Source of the DNA: Paenibacillus alvei DSM 29
GTDB lineage: Bacteria; Bacillota; Bacilli; Paenibacillales; Paenibacillaceae
Direction: 5' to 3'
Length of the DNA: 64,000 bases
Assembly: GCF_000293805.1 (NCBI RefSeq)
Contig: NZ_AMBZ01000013.1
Coordinates: 1 to 64,000 of the forward strand
The first letter of the stretch is position 1, and every line of letters starts with the position of its first letter. This document shows positions 7,848 through 16,152 of this stretch, piece after piece. Under the pieces are notes generated by a model. That model saw nothing but the letters and a program-made list of their open reading frames with translations. It was not told where the DNA came from and searched no databases. A program made the translations under genes and the position numbers.

Positions 7848-8123
7848 ATGACAAGATTAGGTGTGCCATGCAAGAGAAACAGCATACTTGGTGTTGTATG
7901 TATTGCCTTCCTGATTTTATGTACGGTATTTTCCCCGTTTATCGTTGAAGAAGAGCGCGTCATTTGGAACAATCCATCCAAGCTGACGAAGTCTTTTCAT
8001 GAGCAGCAATTTACTGCCGTTTCACGGCATACCTCTACCATGAAGCATCTTCTCGTGAAGAAGATCGTATTCATGTTTATTCTTTTTTCCAGCATTTCAT
8101 CTTTAGCATGCCACTTGTTATAA
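7848..8123 (+). CDS. hypothetical protein with N-terminal signal or anchor (91 aa)
   Basis: A very good ribosome site (CAGGAGG) precedes the ATG. A hydrophobic helix at about residues 13-32 (ILGVVCIAFLILCTVFSPF) and another at the C terminus (KIVFMFILFSSISSLACHLL) suggest a small membrane protein. The second half has unusual composition and may be frameshifted. No family recognised. Confidence 0.45.
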   Translation: MTRLGVPCKRNSILGVVCIAFLILCTVFSPFIVEEERVIWNNPSKLTKSFHEQQFTAVSRHTSTMKHLLVKKIVFMFILFSSISSLACHLL

Positions 8124-8483
8124 AGTATCTCCACAGTAGTTTCTTCGTAATGCGGAAACGTTTATTTCTGATGCCTATCAAATTCACCTCTACGTTCGTA
8201 GTGTAATTCTCTACATTCATTCACACGGTTGTGCTTGAAAAATGGAATAAGGAACAGCGGGGACGACGCATAATTGCTGATGGATATGTGTTCTCTGATC
8301 GTGTAGGGAATCGTCCAATCATAGTAGATGTCTGCTTGCGTGCATAGTTTTGTCTATGGCATTTAACTGTAATCGACATAGATTGTTTGTGCTGGACGAA
8401 AAGTATGGTCGACACTCCTATAAAGTTCTTTATTTCACAATGTGAGAAAAATAAACCTATATGTACGGTTGGAGGGATTTCCA
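8124..8483. other. 360-bp intergenic stretch upstream of khtT
   Basis: No complete gene is supported. A GTG-started frame of about 38 codons (VLEKWNKEQRGRRIIADGY, near 8228-8346) has protein-like composition and may be a gene remnant. The stretch must contain the khtTU promoter. I found no recognisable c-di-AMP riboswitch and no clear KhtS-like gene. Confidence 0.35.
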
Positions 8484-8975
8484 TTGAATATAAAGGAAAC
8501 AGAATTGCCAGGAATCGGTCGTAAGTATCAGCTGGAAGCGCGTAATGGTGATCAATTGGTCATCATTGTACATGATGATGGACGCCGTGAAATGTACCAC
8601 TTTGATCAGCAAGATCAAGAAGAGAGCATTTCGATGGTTACATTGGATGATGATGAGGCGCGAGCGGTTGCTGCTATCGTTGGTGGGCTTATTTACAAGC
8701 CTAAGGCGCTGGAGACAGTCAATGTTGCCTTAGATGACCTCATGATTGAATGGTACAAAGTAGAGCCTCATGCGGCCTGCGTTGGCAAGAGCATCGGCGA
8801 GATTAAAGTACGTGAGACGACAGGAGCAACAATTATAGCGATCCTTGAGAAGGATAAGAAAATAATTAATCCAGGACCTGATGTCGTGTTATCTGCTCAT
8901 ACAACGCTTGTCGTTGCAGGAGAAAGACAACATATTAAGCTGCTTAAGCCGTGGTTGTTAAGTGGAAGCGAATAA
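8484..8975 (+). CDS. khtT: KhtT, c-di-AMP-responsive regulatory subunit of K+/H+ antiporter
   Basis: TTG 8484 is chosen: GGAGGG lies 7 nt upstream and the product then begins NIKETELPGIGRKY like B. subtilis KhtT. The 163-aa protein has an N-terminal domain (IVHDDGRREMYHF, LDDDEARAVAAIVGG) and a C-terminal RCK-C/TrkA-C domain (about 80-160; GATIIAI, NPGPDVVLSAHTTLVVAG). In B. subtilis KhtT binds c-di-AMP and gates KhtU. It lies 19 bp from khtU, so it is an operon. Confidence 0.9.
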   Translation: MNIKETELPGIGRKYQLEARNGDQLVIIVHDDGRREMYHFDQQDQEESISMVTLDDDEARAVAAIVGGLIYKPKALETVNVALDDLMIEWYKVEPHAACVGKSIGEIKVRETTGATIIAILEKDKKIINPGPDVVLSAHTTLVVAGERQHIKLLKPWLLSGSE

Positions 8976-8994
8976 GCAGGAAACGGGGTGAACT

Positions 8995-10239
8995 ATGGAT
9001 ACAATTATTTTTGAGGTTGGTTTGGCTATTGCGTTGATTGGTCTAGTGGGCGTCATTGCAACGAAGCTTCGCTTCTCTGTCATACCATTTTATATTCTTG
9101 TAGGGATGGCAGTAGGGCCGCATGCGCCGCACTTTTGGATATTTGATTTCCGCTTTATTGAAAGTTCTGTATTTATTGATTTTATGGGCCGTATTGGGGT
9201 ACTGTTCCTATTGTTCTATTTAGGACTGGAGTTTTCCGTCGGTCGCTTGCTTAAATCAGGGAAATCCATCGTTGTGGGGGGGATTTCCTATATTGCGATT
9301 AACTTTGTCTCCGGCCTGCTAATCGGTTGGCTGATGGGATTGCCTGTTGCGGAGACACTCGTTATTTGCGGTATTATGACAAGTTCATCTACTGCGATTG
9401 TAGCTAAGGTGTTAGTTGATTTAAAGCGGACGGCAAATCCGGAAACCGAAGTGATTATGGGCATGATTATGTTTGACGATTTGTTCATCGCCATTCATAT
9501 GTCCATTCTGTCAGGACTTGTACTTAGTGGAGGCGCATCTCTCGGGGCTGTATTGCTGACGACAGGATCTGCGCTTGCTTTCATCTTGTTATTCATTATT
9601 TTGGGCCGCAAGGCGATGCCGTTCATTGACCGGGTCTTGAACGGAAAATCCTCGGAGCTGTTCCTCATACTTGTGATGGCAACCTTATTCCTCGTAGCAG
9701 GATTTTCGGAAACACTGCACGTGGCGGAAGCGATTGGGGCTCTATTGGTGGGACTTGTACTTGCAGACTCCCAACATGTAAAGCGGATTGAACACTATGT
9801 GATAAACTTTCGGGATTTCTTTGGAGCCGTGTTCTTCTTCAGCTTCGGCTTAACGATTGATCCGATGACATTAGGCGGGGCAGTTGGAATGGCGCTTGCA
9901 GCTGTCGTGTTGACCATTATCGGCAATGTCGTCGCAGGGATGTTGGCAGGACGCGCAGCAGGCTTATCGAACCGCTCTTCTATCAATATCGGCTTCACCT
10001 TGGCCTCGAGAGGAGAGTTCTCCATAATTATGGCGAATATCGGCAAGGCTGGAGGTCTGCTTCCGGTTGTCCAATCCTTTGCTGTATTATATGTATTGCT
10101 GCTTGCCATATTAGGACCGCTCTTAACGAAGGAGTCGAAGCGAATATACAACCTGATCGATAAAGGAATTCTAGCGAGTAGAGCGCTTTTTGGAAAGAAA
10201 CGGGTTGGCAGCAAGGAGCAAAATGCGAATTCGGAGTAA
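8995..10239 (+). CDS. khtU: KhtU, CPA2-family K+(NH4+)/H+ antiporter
   Basis: A 414-aa integral membrane protein with about 12 hydrophobic segments and no C-terminal RCK domain, as in KhtU. CPA2 features are visible: FLLFYLGLEFSVG, TSSSTAIVAKVLVDL and FDDLFIAIHMSI, then SRGEFSIIMANIG near the end. It expels K+ in exchange for protons at alkaline pH under control of KhtT. GGGGTGAAC precedes the ATG. Confidence 0.9.
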   Translation: MDTIIFEVGLAIALIGLVGVIATKLRFSVIPFYILVGMAVGPHAPHFWIFDFRFIESSVFIDFMGRIGVLFLLFYLGLEFSVGRLLKSGKSIVVGGISYIAINFVSGLLIGWLMGLPVAETLVICGIMTSSSTAIVAKVLVDLKRTANPETEVIMGMIMFDDLFIAIHMSILSGLVLSGGASLGAVLLTTGSALAFILLFIILGRKAMPFIDRVLNGKSSELFLILVMATLFLVAGFSETLHVAEAIGALLVGLVLADSQHVKRIEHYVINFRDFFGAVFFFSFGLTIDPMTLGGAVGMALAAVVLTIIGNVVAGMLAGRAAGLSNRSSINIGFTLASRGEFSIIMANIGKAGGLLPVVQSFAVLYVLLLAILGPLLTKESKRIYNLIDKGILASRALFGKKRVGSKEQNANSE

Positions 10240-10348
10240 GTTTAATAGTGGCAGAAAAAAGGCAATTTTTAGAAAATGCGTACGTTTTGAAAAAAATAGG
10301 TTATATTATATATTGTAAGGCATACCCATTCAAGGGAGGGATAGCGTA

Positions 10349-10591
10349 ATGAATATCACTATCGATCTCGCGCAGATTGGGAGCGCTTATGAGCACAAGG
10401 ATTGGAAAAGGGTGGATTCTATTTATAGACACGCAAGGGAACGCATGATGGCGGGGGATACCGTAATCTTGCAGCGAGACGTGCCCAATCGGGCTCCAAT
10501 TGCGATACGAACCTTCGAACAGCTGGATGAGCTGGAGGAATGGATTCGCAACATGGAGGACGAGTATTGTCTAGCTGAACCCTATGCGTAA
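10349..10591 (+). CDS. small hypothetical protein (80 aa)
   Basis: AAGGGAGGG precedes the ATG, and an AT-rich promoter region (TATATTATATATTG) lies just upstream. The product is soluble and acidic at its C terminus (NITIDLAQIGSAYEHKDWKR... EEWIRNMEDEYCLAEPYA). No family recognised. It is monocistronic, with a terminator 34 bp downstream. Confidence 0.6.
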   Translation: MNITIDLAQIGSAYEHKDWKRVDSIYRHARERMMAGDTVILQRDVPNRAPIAIRTFEQLDELEEWIRNMEDEYCLAEPYA

Positions 10592-10624
10592 TGGAGCATT
10601 CATCCAGTGATGGTTACGAATTTG

Positions 10625-10652
10625 AGCCGCTGAGGATTCAGCGGCTTTTTTG
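10625..10652 (+). terminator. intrinsic terminator
   Basis: AGCCGCTGA pairs with TCAGCGGCT around a GGAT loop and ends in T6. Confidence 0.85.
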
Positions 10653-10956
10653 TTGCTCCTGTGCAGGGAAACATGTGAATCCTTGGGGGGTCCGCTTTTT
10701 GTGTTGTAATGGTCAGCCAATAGAAAGGAACGAGCACGAATAGCGCCATTCTTGTATTCTAGCAATTGATTTTTATTATTTCCATCTATCATCTAAGGCA
10801 AAAGAAGCAGCAGGGAGGCTTGCCTTTGTCGGGCTGAGTGCAAGCTGCATAAAATATATCAAGCTTCTGAGAGTGCTTCGTCCACATTCTAGCAGAAGCG
10901 AGGCAGAGTAATAGATAACTTGACCGAAATGTGTGCGACAGCAGAGGAGGGCGAAC

Positions 10957-11426
10957 ATGGAGCGATTCGATCTTCTACTCAAAACGGGAGTTGCAGCTAT
11001 TGGAGGGACGTTTTCGTTTGTATTTGGAGGATGGCCTGCGCTAGTGCAGGTGCTGCTGACGATGGTCATAATAGATTATGTAACAGGTGTAATCGCTTCG
11101 GGTGCGGAAGGCAAATTGTTGAGTCGTGTAGGACTTGTGGGGATCGCACGCAAAGTGTTTATTTTTCTAATTATTGCGCTTGCCCATCAGATCGATATCG
11201 CCTTTGAAGTAAAAATCTAATAAGAGACGCGACAACTTATTTTTATATGGCGAATGAGGTATTGTCGATTGTAGAAAATGGAGGCCGACTCGGTGTGCCA
11301 GTCCCGAATGTGCTCAGAAAAGCAATTATGGTGCTGAAGGATAAAGGTAGCGATGGAGATGACAGTCAGAAGAGGGATAAGCGAGACAATCAGCAAGAGA
11401 AAGACGACAATTCCCCTCAGAACTAA
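10957..11426 (+). pseudogene. phage-type holin (TcdE/BhlA family), frameshifted
   Basis: Frame 1 (10957-11220) encodes MERFDLLLKTGVAAIGG, VLLTMVIIDYVTGVIA and LIIALAHQIDIAF, the holin-4 family core. It stops just after an A5 run (11211-11215). The -1 frame carries on with the expected family tail, NLIRDATTYFYMANEVLS and NGGRLGVPVPNVLRKAI, to TAA at 11426. Restoring one A joins them into one protein of about 156 aa. GGAGGG supports the start. It lies outside the prophage. Confidence 0.75.
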
Positions 11427-11817
11427 GCCGTTGTTCGAAGAGGACGAGCCTTGACATGATGTCACGGTGGAAGGAAGGAGTGGCCCGGATAGCTAGTATG
11501 CTTGATACTGGGATGATAGGCACTCCTTTTTCTGTCCGTGAACGGGAGCAATCTTGAAGGAAGGCCGTCTTTATAGAAAACATGTTGTTTATACATAAAA
11601 TTTCAGGCAAGGCTAGTCAACGACCGATGATGTTTATAAAGTTGCTTGATTTCCGGCCATATATTGCGAGGGATACGATGGTAAAGGACTATTCCTTAAG
11701 CGTGTCAGCCGAATTTGATTATTGAATGTACGTATGCCCTGAACAGATTAGAAGTACATGAATATCATAAATATTATGAATAGGAGCACAATATTTTTGG
11801 TTAAGGGGCAGGTGGTT
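11427..11817. other. 390-bp stretch without a confident gene
   Basis: A frame from about 11456 (MSRWKEGVARIASMLDTG, 33 codons) has no recognisable family or good start. Imperfect hairpins occur but no terminator or promoter stands out. An upstream part of the DUF4183 leader is included. Confidence 0.3.
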
Positions 11818-12261
11818 ATGATGAACGGAGATAATATGTTTCGCATAACGTCCAAACCGTGGAGTAATAAGCAGAAATTCGAATATGCCCAGGGGAGTGG
11901 GCTAATGTCCAGAAGCATATGTCCTCCCCCCGGATGCGCGCTTATATTTCCTGCTCCGCCGATACCGCCAACTCCTCCGGAGACGGGCAAGGTGCTAAAG
12001 GTTGAAACATTCCAATTCATTACAAGAAGCGACGGGATGAAATCAACATATATGAACGAGGATGCGCTGCCGCAATACGGAAGTTCGAACATATTGGATC
12101 CGGCAAATGTATCCTACACCAACTTGTTCATCAACGGCATTCTTCAGCCGCTTATTGCATACAAGGTGTCGGCTGGGGCATTAACTATTGATGAAGTACC
12201 AGCAGATGGCGTTCCTATTACACTTCAGTTCATTCGAATTTTTCATGCGGAAATTGGGTGA
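11818..12261 (+). CDS. DUF4183 domain protein, probable spore-surface protein
   Basis: The start is placed at ATG 11818 or 11821, after AAGGGG/AGGTGG. The N-terminal third is low in structure with a Pro-rich tract (PAPPIPPTPPETG). The C-terminal ~80 aa form a DUF4183 domain (NVSYTNLFINGILQPLIAY, VPADGVPITLQFIRI). DUF4183 occurs almost only in spore-forming Firmicutes and is thought to be surface-associated; the function is not established. Two shorter relatives follow at 12522 and 12965. Confidence 0.65.
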   Translation: MMNGDNMFRITSKPWSNKQKFEYAQGSGLMSRSICPPPGCALIFPAPPIPPTPPETGKVLKVETFQFITRSDGMKSTYMNEDALPQYGSSNILDPANVSYTNLFINGILQPLIAYKVSAGALTIDEVPADGVPITLQFIRIFHAEIG

Positions 12262-12521
12262 CCCGGAGGCGGAGCTAATAGGATACATAGATTGTGCCCT
12301 TGAGTCGGAAAAGCTCCTTAACCAAAGAAGGCACCCTTTCTTCAAGATTGTTAGCAGGAGGGGGGCTTTTTGCTATTTCATTTCGCCACAGTACGTTCTC
12401 TATATGACCTGTACAAAAAAACAGGAATTTTGCGCTGATTAGATGCAGCGTGACATTTGCACAATCAGTTCTGGGGAAGGTTAGCATTAAATAAAGCATC
12501 CTAAAATTGGGAGTGACATGA

Positions 12522-12806
12522 ATGGCCATTATTAAACCGTTTCTGGCAGGCAGGAAATTTAGTTCAACTATTGGGGCAGGCACGGGAACCGGTGCCGCGT
12601 TTACGATTGCAGTAACCTCATTTACAAATGATACTGGTGCTGCAGCTACGTCATTTCCAGCCTCATTCGCCTACTATGACCTTCATATCAATGGGGTTCT
12701 CCAAATGGGAGATACGTCTACAGTTACCACAACAGCAATAACGATTCCTGGCGGTGATGCTCTTGATCCTGCCACGCCGCTTGTGATTGAGTTTGTTGTG
12801 ACTTAA
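12522..12806 (+). CDS. DUF4183-like small protein, paralogue 1 (94 aa)
   Basis: The 94-aa protein has a Gly/Ala/Thr-rich N terminus (GAGTGTGAAFTIAVTSF) and a DUF4183-like end (ASFAYYDLHINGVLQMGDTS, LVIEFVVT). It is about 75% identical in appearance to the product at 12965, so the two are tandem duplicates. GGGAG lies upstream of the ATG. It has its own terminator. Low charge and repeated Thr/Ala suggest an assembled surface or fibre protein (inference). Confidence 0.6.
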   Translation: MAIIKPFLAGRKFSSTIGAGTGTGAAFTIAVTSFTNDTGAAATSFPASFAYYDLHINGVLQMGDTSTVTTTAITIPGGDALDPATPLVIEFVVT

Positions 12807-12827
12807 TTAAGACATATGCTCATAATG

Positions 12828-12860
12828 GACTGTTCTGGTTATATTCCAGAACAGTCTTTT
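12828..12860 (+). terminator. intrinsic terminator
   Basis: GACTGTTCTGG pairs with CCAGAACAGTC and is followed by a T run. Confidence 0.85.
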
Positions 12861-12964
12861 TAATGGGCTTTTTAAAATGTATCTTTTCTTTATGTCAATT
12901 GTAGGGTTCATTACTTGTCCAACTTGCATCTAATAAAGTATTCCTTAAGAAAAGGAGGAGAAAA

Positions 12965-13249
12965 ATGCCTATTTCTCAACCATTTATAGCAAGTCGGAAA
13001 TTTGCAGCTACGACTGGCGCCGGGACTGGTACAGGCGCTACATTTGCGGTTGCTGCAACAGCCTTTACTAATGACGCTGGTGCTGCAGCAACAGCATTCC
13101 CAAGTTTATTCGCTTATTATGTTCTCTATATTAATGGCGTCATCCAAACGGCAGATACGTCGACAGTAACGACAACAACAATAACGATCCCTGGAGGAGA
13201 TGCTCTCGATCCTGCTACTCCAATCGTTGTCGAATTTGTTGTAACGTAA
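12965..13249 (+). CDS. DUF4183-like small protein, paralogue 2 (94 aa)
   Basis: The same length and layout as the product at 12522: PISQPFIASRKFAATTGAG, then FAYYVLYINGVIQTADTSTV and IVVEFVVT. AAAAGGAGG gives a strong ribosome site. The gene ends 98 bp before attL, so it is the last host gene before the prophage. It has its own promoter-size gap and a perfect terminator. Confidence 0.6.
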   Translation: MPISQPFIASRKFAATTGAGTGTGATFAVAATAFTNDAGAAATAFPSLFAYYVLYINGVIQTADTSTVTTTTITIPGGDALDPATPIVVEFVVT

Positions 13250-13273
13250 TGACAATATATAGATAATATATTT

Positions 13274-13313
13274 AAAAAGTTGATCCAAGGCGCCTTGGAT
13301 CAACTTTTTTATT
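13274..13313. terminator. perfect palindromic terminator
   Basis: AAGTTGATCCAAGG and its complement form a 14-bp stem with a CG centre, flanked by A5 and T6. It can work on both strands. Confidence 0.9.
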
Positions 13314-13347
13314 TTCCCGGACGTATAATGATTTTGGTTTTAAGGGG

Positions 13348-13396
13348 GGCAAATTAAAACGGGCGCCCTATTGCTAGGACGCCCTCATGGGAGAGG
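13348..13396. repeat. attL core, 49-bp direct repeat
   Basis: It is identical over 49 bp to 57059-57107. It contains a hairpin (arms GGGCGCCCTA and TAGGACGCCC, loop TTGC). On the minus strand the hairpin is followed by GTTTTAATTT, like a terminator. The bases outside the repeat differ at both ends, which defines its limits. Confidence 0.9.
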
Positions 13397-13510
13397 TGGA
13401 AATTAATAATCGATATTAAACGGTTATGATTGATAAACCTATATGGAAAGCGGATTATGGACGCTTGATAGTATATTAAAAAAGGTGAAAAAATGTGAAG
13501 ATTAATGTAA

Positions 13511-13551
13511 TTAGTCCCCAAGTAGTCCCCAATTTACGAACTTAGTCCCCA
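13511..13551 (+). repeat. integrase arm-type sites, left end (three copies)
   Basis: TAGTCCCCA occurs three times in one orientation: 13511-13520 and 13542-13551 with a leading T, and 13523-13531. The third overlaps the stop codon of the integrase gene. Two copies in the same orientation lie near attR at 56970 and 56981. Placement beside the core fits arm sites of a lambda-type tyrosine integrase. Confidence 0.65.
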
Positions 13552-14738
13552 TGATCTGTGAATAATACGTTATCAAAAATAGATGCTGTCTTCCGATCAA
13601 CTGATTCGATGATGTGCCCATAGACGTCCATAGTAGTTCCAATTTTAGAATGACCTAACCGATTAGATATCGTTTTGGCATGGGCTCCCTCTCCAATCAG
13701 TATGGAAGCCGATGTATGGCGAAAATCGTGAAATCGTATGAATTTCAAATCAGGTATTGTATTGTTGAAATCACGCCATTTTTCGGTAAGTGTTTTAGGG
13801 TGAAAGGGGAAGCCCATATTATTGCAAAATAAAAGGTCACCATAAGTACCTTCCCATATGTCAGCGTTATCGTTTTTCATATTGTTCCATTCGTTTTTAT
13901 ATATCTCTAATTGTTGTACAACATAACTACTAATCGCAATATTTCTTTTGGATCCTTTAGTCTTAGGATCTTTAATCACTGGCTGCCCATCTTTGAATGC
14001 AGGAATAGACTGTCTAATGCTAATAATTCCTTCTTTTAAGTTAATGTATTTCCAGTCTAAACCAAGTATCTCAGCTCTACGCATTCCTGTTGTTACAGCA
14101 AGTAATATAACGATTTGAAACCACATTTCTGTATTTTTAAGAGCGGCAAAAAGAAGCATTAATTCTTTATCGTCGTATACATTCAAATCAATATTACGTT
14201 CAGGTTCTTTGGGTTTAGTGACTCCATCCATAGGATTTATTGAAATCACTTTCCATTCAGTCGCCTTTGAAAAAATACTGTTTAAAACTCGGTATACATA
14301 TGCCTGCGTAGCACTTCCGACAGGTTTGCTTTGATCGTTAAGTTTTTTGAGATTATGCAAGAAGTCAATAATCTGCATAGTTTTTATTGTAGATATTTTC
14401 TTGCTTCCGAAGTGAGGGAGAATGCGTTTTTCTAAATGGTGAAGGTAATTTTCTTGTGATTTATATTCTAAATGCTTTAAGACAAATTTCTCTTTCCATT
14501 CATCAGTAAATTGGGTGAAGTTCATTTTCTCTGGAGCAATATATGTCCCACATTCCACTTCTGCTTGGAATTTAGCAATCTCCATATATAAGTATTCTTT
14601 CAGTTTTCGGGGAGCTTTTTGTAATGACTCATCTACCTTGATTGATTTTCTGAATCTTTCCCTTGTTCCATCAGGGAGGTAACCACCTTCAATGGTCAGC
14701 CTGTACGAGTTTTTGCCACGTTTCTCGTATGTCGCCAC
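13542..14738 (-). CDS. int: phage site-specific tyrosine recombinase (integrase)
   Basis: A 398-aa integrase starting with GTG after GAAGGAGG. It has an N-terminal AP2-like arm-binding domain (ATYEKRGKNSYRLTIEGGY), a SAM-like core-binding domain (about 65-165) and a C-terminal catalytic domain. The catalytic residues are visible in TTGMRRAEILGL (Arg), HDFRHTSASILI (His-x-x-Arg), LGHSKIGTTMDVYGH (His and Tyr nucleophile). It lies beside attL, downstream of the repressor gene, and is probably co-transcribed with it. Confidence 0.95.
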   Translation of the reverse strand: MATYEKRGKNSYRLTIEGGYLPDGTRERFRKSIKVDESLQKAPRKLKEYLYMEIAKFQAEVECGTYIAPEKMNFTQFTDEWKEKFVLKHLEYKSQENYLHHLEKRILPHFGSKKISTIKTMQIIDFLHNLKKLNDQSKPVGSATQAYVYRVLNSIFSKATEWKVISINPMDGVTKPKEPERNIDLNVYDDKELMLLFAALKNTEMWFQIVILLAVTTGMRRAEILGLDWKYINLKEGIISIRQSIPAFKDGQPVIKDPKTKGSKRNIAISSYVVQQLEIYKNEWNNMKNDNADIWEGTYGDLLFCNNMGFPFHPKTLTEKWRDFNNTIPDLKFIRFHDFRHTSASILIGEGAHAKTISNRLGHSKIGTTMDVYGHIIESVDRKTASIFDNVLFTDHGD

Positions 14739-14752
14739 AGAATAAACCTCCT

Positions 14753-15139
14753 TCAGTTTTTCTTATTCTGTTTTTTGGCATCCCAAAATAAAACATCTAA
14801 TACTTGTTTTACTTTTTCTTTGTCTTCTGCTGTCATTGGAACGCCGTCAAATAAAATTTCATTTTCCTCAGTGAGCATTTTTTTATGTCTGGGGCGCATT
14901 GCTTTGTCATCCAATAAGGAGCTTCATTTGACTCCTCGGATTCTTCTCTTCCCAATAAGTAATCCGTGGTCGTCCCTAAAATATCAGCAATTTTATCTAT
15001 GTCATCGCTCGAGGGGTTTTACTCTGTCATTTTCTATATGACCGAAATTTGATCGGCCCATTCCAAGGTATTGGGCCATATCGTATTGTGTCTTGCCTTT
15101 CTTCATTCTTAATTCTCTGATTCGTTGCCCTAAACTCAT
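14753..15139 (-). pseudogene. CI-like phage repressor, two frameshifts
   Basis: From ATG 15139 (GGAG upstream) the frame reads MSLGQRIRELRMKKGKTQYD and a Cro/CI-type HTH up to HIENDRVKP, then breaks at G4 15013-15016. A second frame continues with SSDDIDKIADILGTTTDYLLG as in XRE repressors, then breaks near 14916. A third frame ends KMLTEENEILFDGVPM...LFWDAKKQNKKN. Removing one G and adding one base gives a normal repressor of about 129 aa. As read, only the HTH could be made. Confidence 0.8.
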
Positions 15140-15176
15140 TATCATAACTCCTGACATAAAAATATTTCGAGGGAAT

Positions 15177-15220
15177 GGTAATTAAAATACTTCAAAGTGC
15201 TTGACGGTAATTACAATACC
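15177..15220. promoter_or_regulatory. phage operators O1 and O2
   Basis: Two 15-bp sites, GGTAATTAAAATACT (15177-15191) and GGTAATTACAATACC (15206-15220), fit the consensus GGTAWTNNNAWTACC found also at three sites near 15500-15603. O2 fills the spacer of the rightward promoter; O1 lies towards the repressor gene. Confidence 0.75.
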
Positions 15221-15229
15221 CTTTATAAT
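15201..15229 (+). promoter_or_regulatory. phage early rightward promoter
   Basis: -35 TTGACG (15201-15206) and -10 TATAAT (15224-15229) are spaced 17 bp. Operator O2 overlaps the spacer, so a bound repressor would block polymerase. Confidence 0.8.
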
Positions 15230-15261
15230 GAACCTAAATCGACGGAGGGTGGTGAAAGAAA

Positions 15262-15486
15262 GTGGTGCAAAATGTAATGTCAAAAAAACGAATCACATTA
15301 ACACAGAAACGCAATCATTACGGCTATACCAGGGAAACATTCGCTAATGAAATTCAAATGTCAAAGGAATCCGTTAAAAGTCTTGAATATGGCAGAATGA
15401 ATCCTAGTGCGAAGACCATGCTTATAATCTGCAAAGTATTGGACTCAACACCAGAAGAACTTTTTCCAGACATAAGCAATACCTAG
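15262..15486 (+). CDS. Cro-like XRE-family regulator (74 aa)
   Basis: A GTG start with GGAGGG about 13 nt upstream; the next ATG is at 15277. The product is a single HTH domain (TQKRNHYGYTRETFANEIQM, SKESVKSLEYGRMNPSAKTM, LDSTPEELF). It is the first rightward gene after the repressor, in the Cro position. Operators flank it on both sides (15177-15220 and 15500-15603), which suggests autoregulation. Confidence 0.8.
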   Translation: MVQNVMSKKRITLTQKRNHYGYTRETFANEIQMSKESVKSLEYGRMNPSAKTMLIICKVLDSTPEELFPDISNT

Positions 15487-15499
15487 TTTTACCATAAAG

Positions 15500-15603
15500 G
15501 GTATTATTAATACCTATAGATAATATAATTCAATAAAAAGGTAATGTCAATACCTTTATTTAGTGTTGCCTTTTTTTAAAGGTTGGAGGGTATTTAAATT
15601 ACC
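15500..15603. promoter_or_regulatory. phage operators O3, O4 and O5
   Basis: GGTATTATTAATACC (15500-15514, a perfect palindrome), GGTAATGTCAATACC (15540-15554) and GGTATTTAAATTACC (15589-15603) share the consensus of O1/O2. They fill the gap between the Cro-like gene and the excisionase-type gene. Confidence 0.75.
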
Positions 15604-15622
15604 ATACGAGAGGAAGGGCAGT

Positions 15623-15934
15623 ATGAGTACAGATGATTTCTTGGAAGAGATTAAAGAGCGGGTCTACAAAGAAATGGTTGATAAGTTCAAAAAAGATGTT
15701 GAAGAACTCTACACGATACGCATACAGCGGGCTACTCTAAATTCAGATCAAGCGGCGGATTACTTGGGAATTTGTAAAGAGACTCTATATACGTTGTTGA
15801 AAGAAAAACAAATTGCGGCAATCCCAATGGGATCAGCGAAGTCAAGAAAACCAAATTATAGATTCAGGCTATCTTCATTAGATAAATACTTGGACGAGCA
15901 AGAGCGGAAATTCATTAATGGTGAATCAGCCTGA
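15623..15934 (+). CDS. excisionase-type HTH protein (103 aa)
   Basis: ATG 15623 follows GAGGAAGGG. After an N-terminal acidic helix region, residues about 40-95 form an HTH_17/excisionase-like winged helix (NSDQAADYLGICKETLYTLL, KEKQIAAIPMG, YRFRLSSLDKYLDEQ). It may act in excision or as a DNA-binding regulator. The gene is controlled by the upstream operator cluster. Confidence 0.7.
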   Translation: MSTDDFLEEIKERVYKEMVDKFKKDVEELYTIRIQRATLNSDQAADYLGICKETLYTLLKEKQIAAIPMGSAKSRKPNYRFRLSSLDKYLDEQERKFINGESA

Positions 15935-15954
15935 AGAAATATGGGAGGCAAACC

Positions 15955-16152
15955 ATGAGTCAAAGCAAGATTACGAAAACAGCGCTTGTTAACGTTGCGG
16001 AACGAGTTGGAGCATCAATAGAGTTCAACTCAAACAATGCAGTTTGGGCAAGAGAATGTGGCGATTTGAAATGGTGTAAATGGCGAACATTGTATCAAAG
16101 ATTAAATTCAAGATTACGTTACAAAAGAAAGAAAGGAGATAAAACAGCATGA
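15955..16152 (+). CDS. small phage protein (65 aa)
   Basis: GGGAGG precedes the ATG. The product is basic at the C terminus (RLRYKRKKGDKTA) with two Cys-Trp motifs (VWARECGDLKWCKW). No family recognised. It overlaps the start of the antirepressor gene by 4 nt, indicating translational coupling. Confidence 0.55.
   Translation: MSQSKITKTALVNVAERVGASIEFNSNNAVWARECGDLKWCKWRTLYQRLNSRLRYKRKKGDKTA

Noticed and set aside
8124-8483. c-di-AMP riboswitch or KhtS gene before khtTU
   Set aside because: I looked for the conserved ydaO-type core and a KhtS-like frame and saw neither. Only a promoter must be there.
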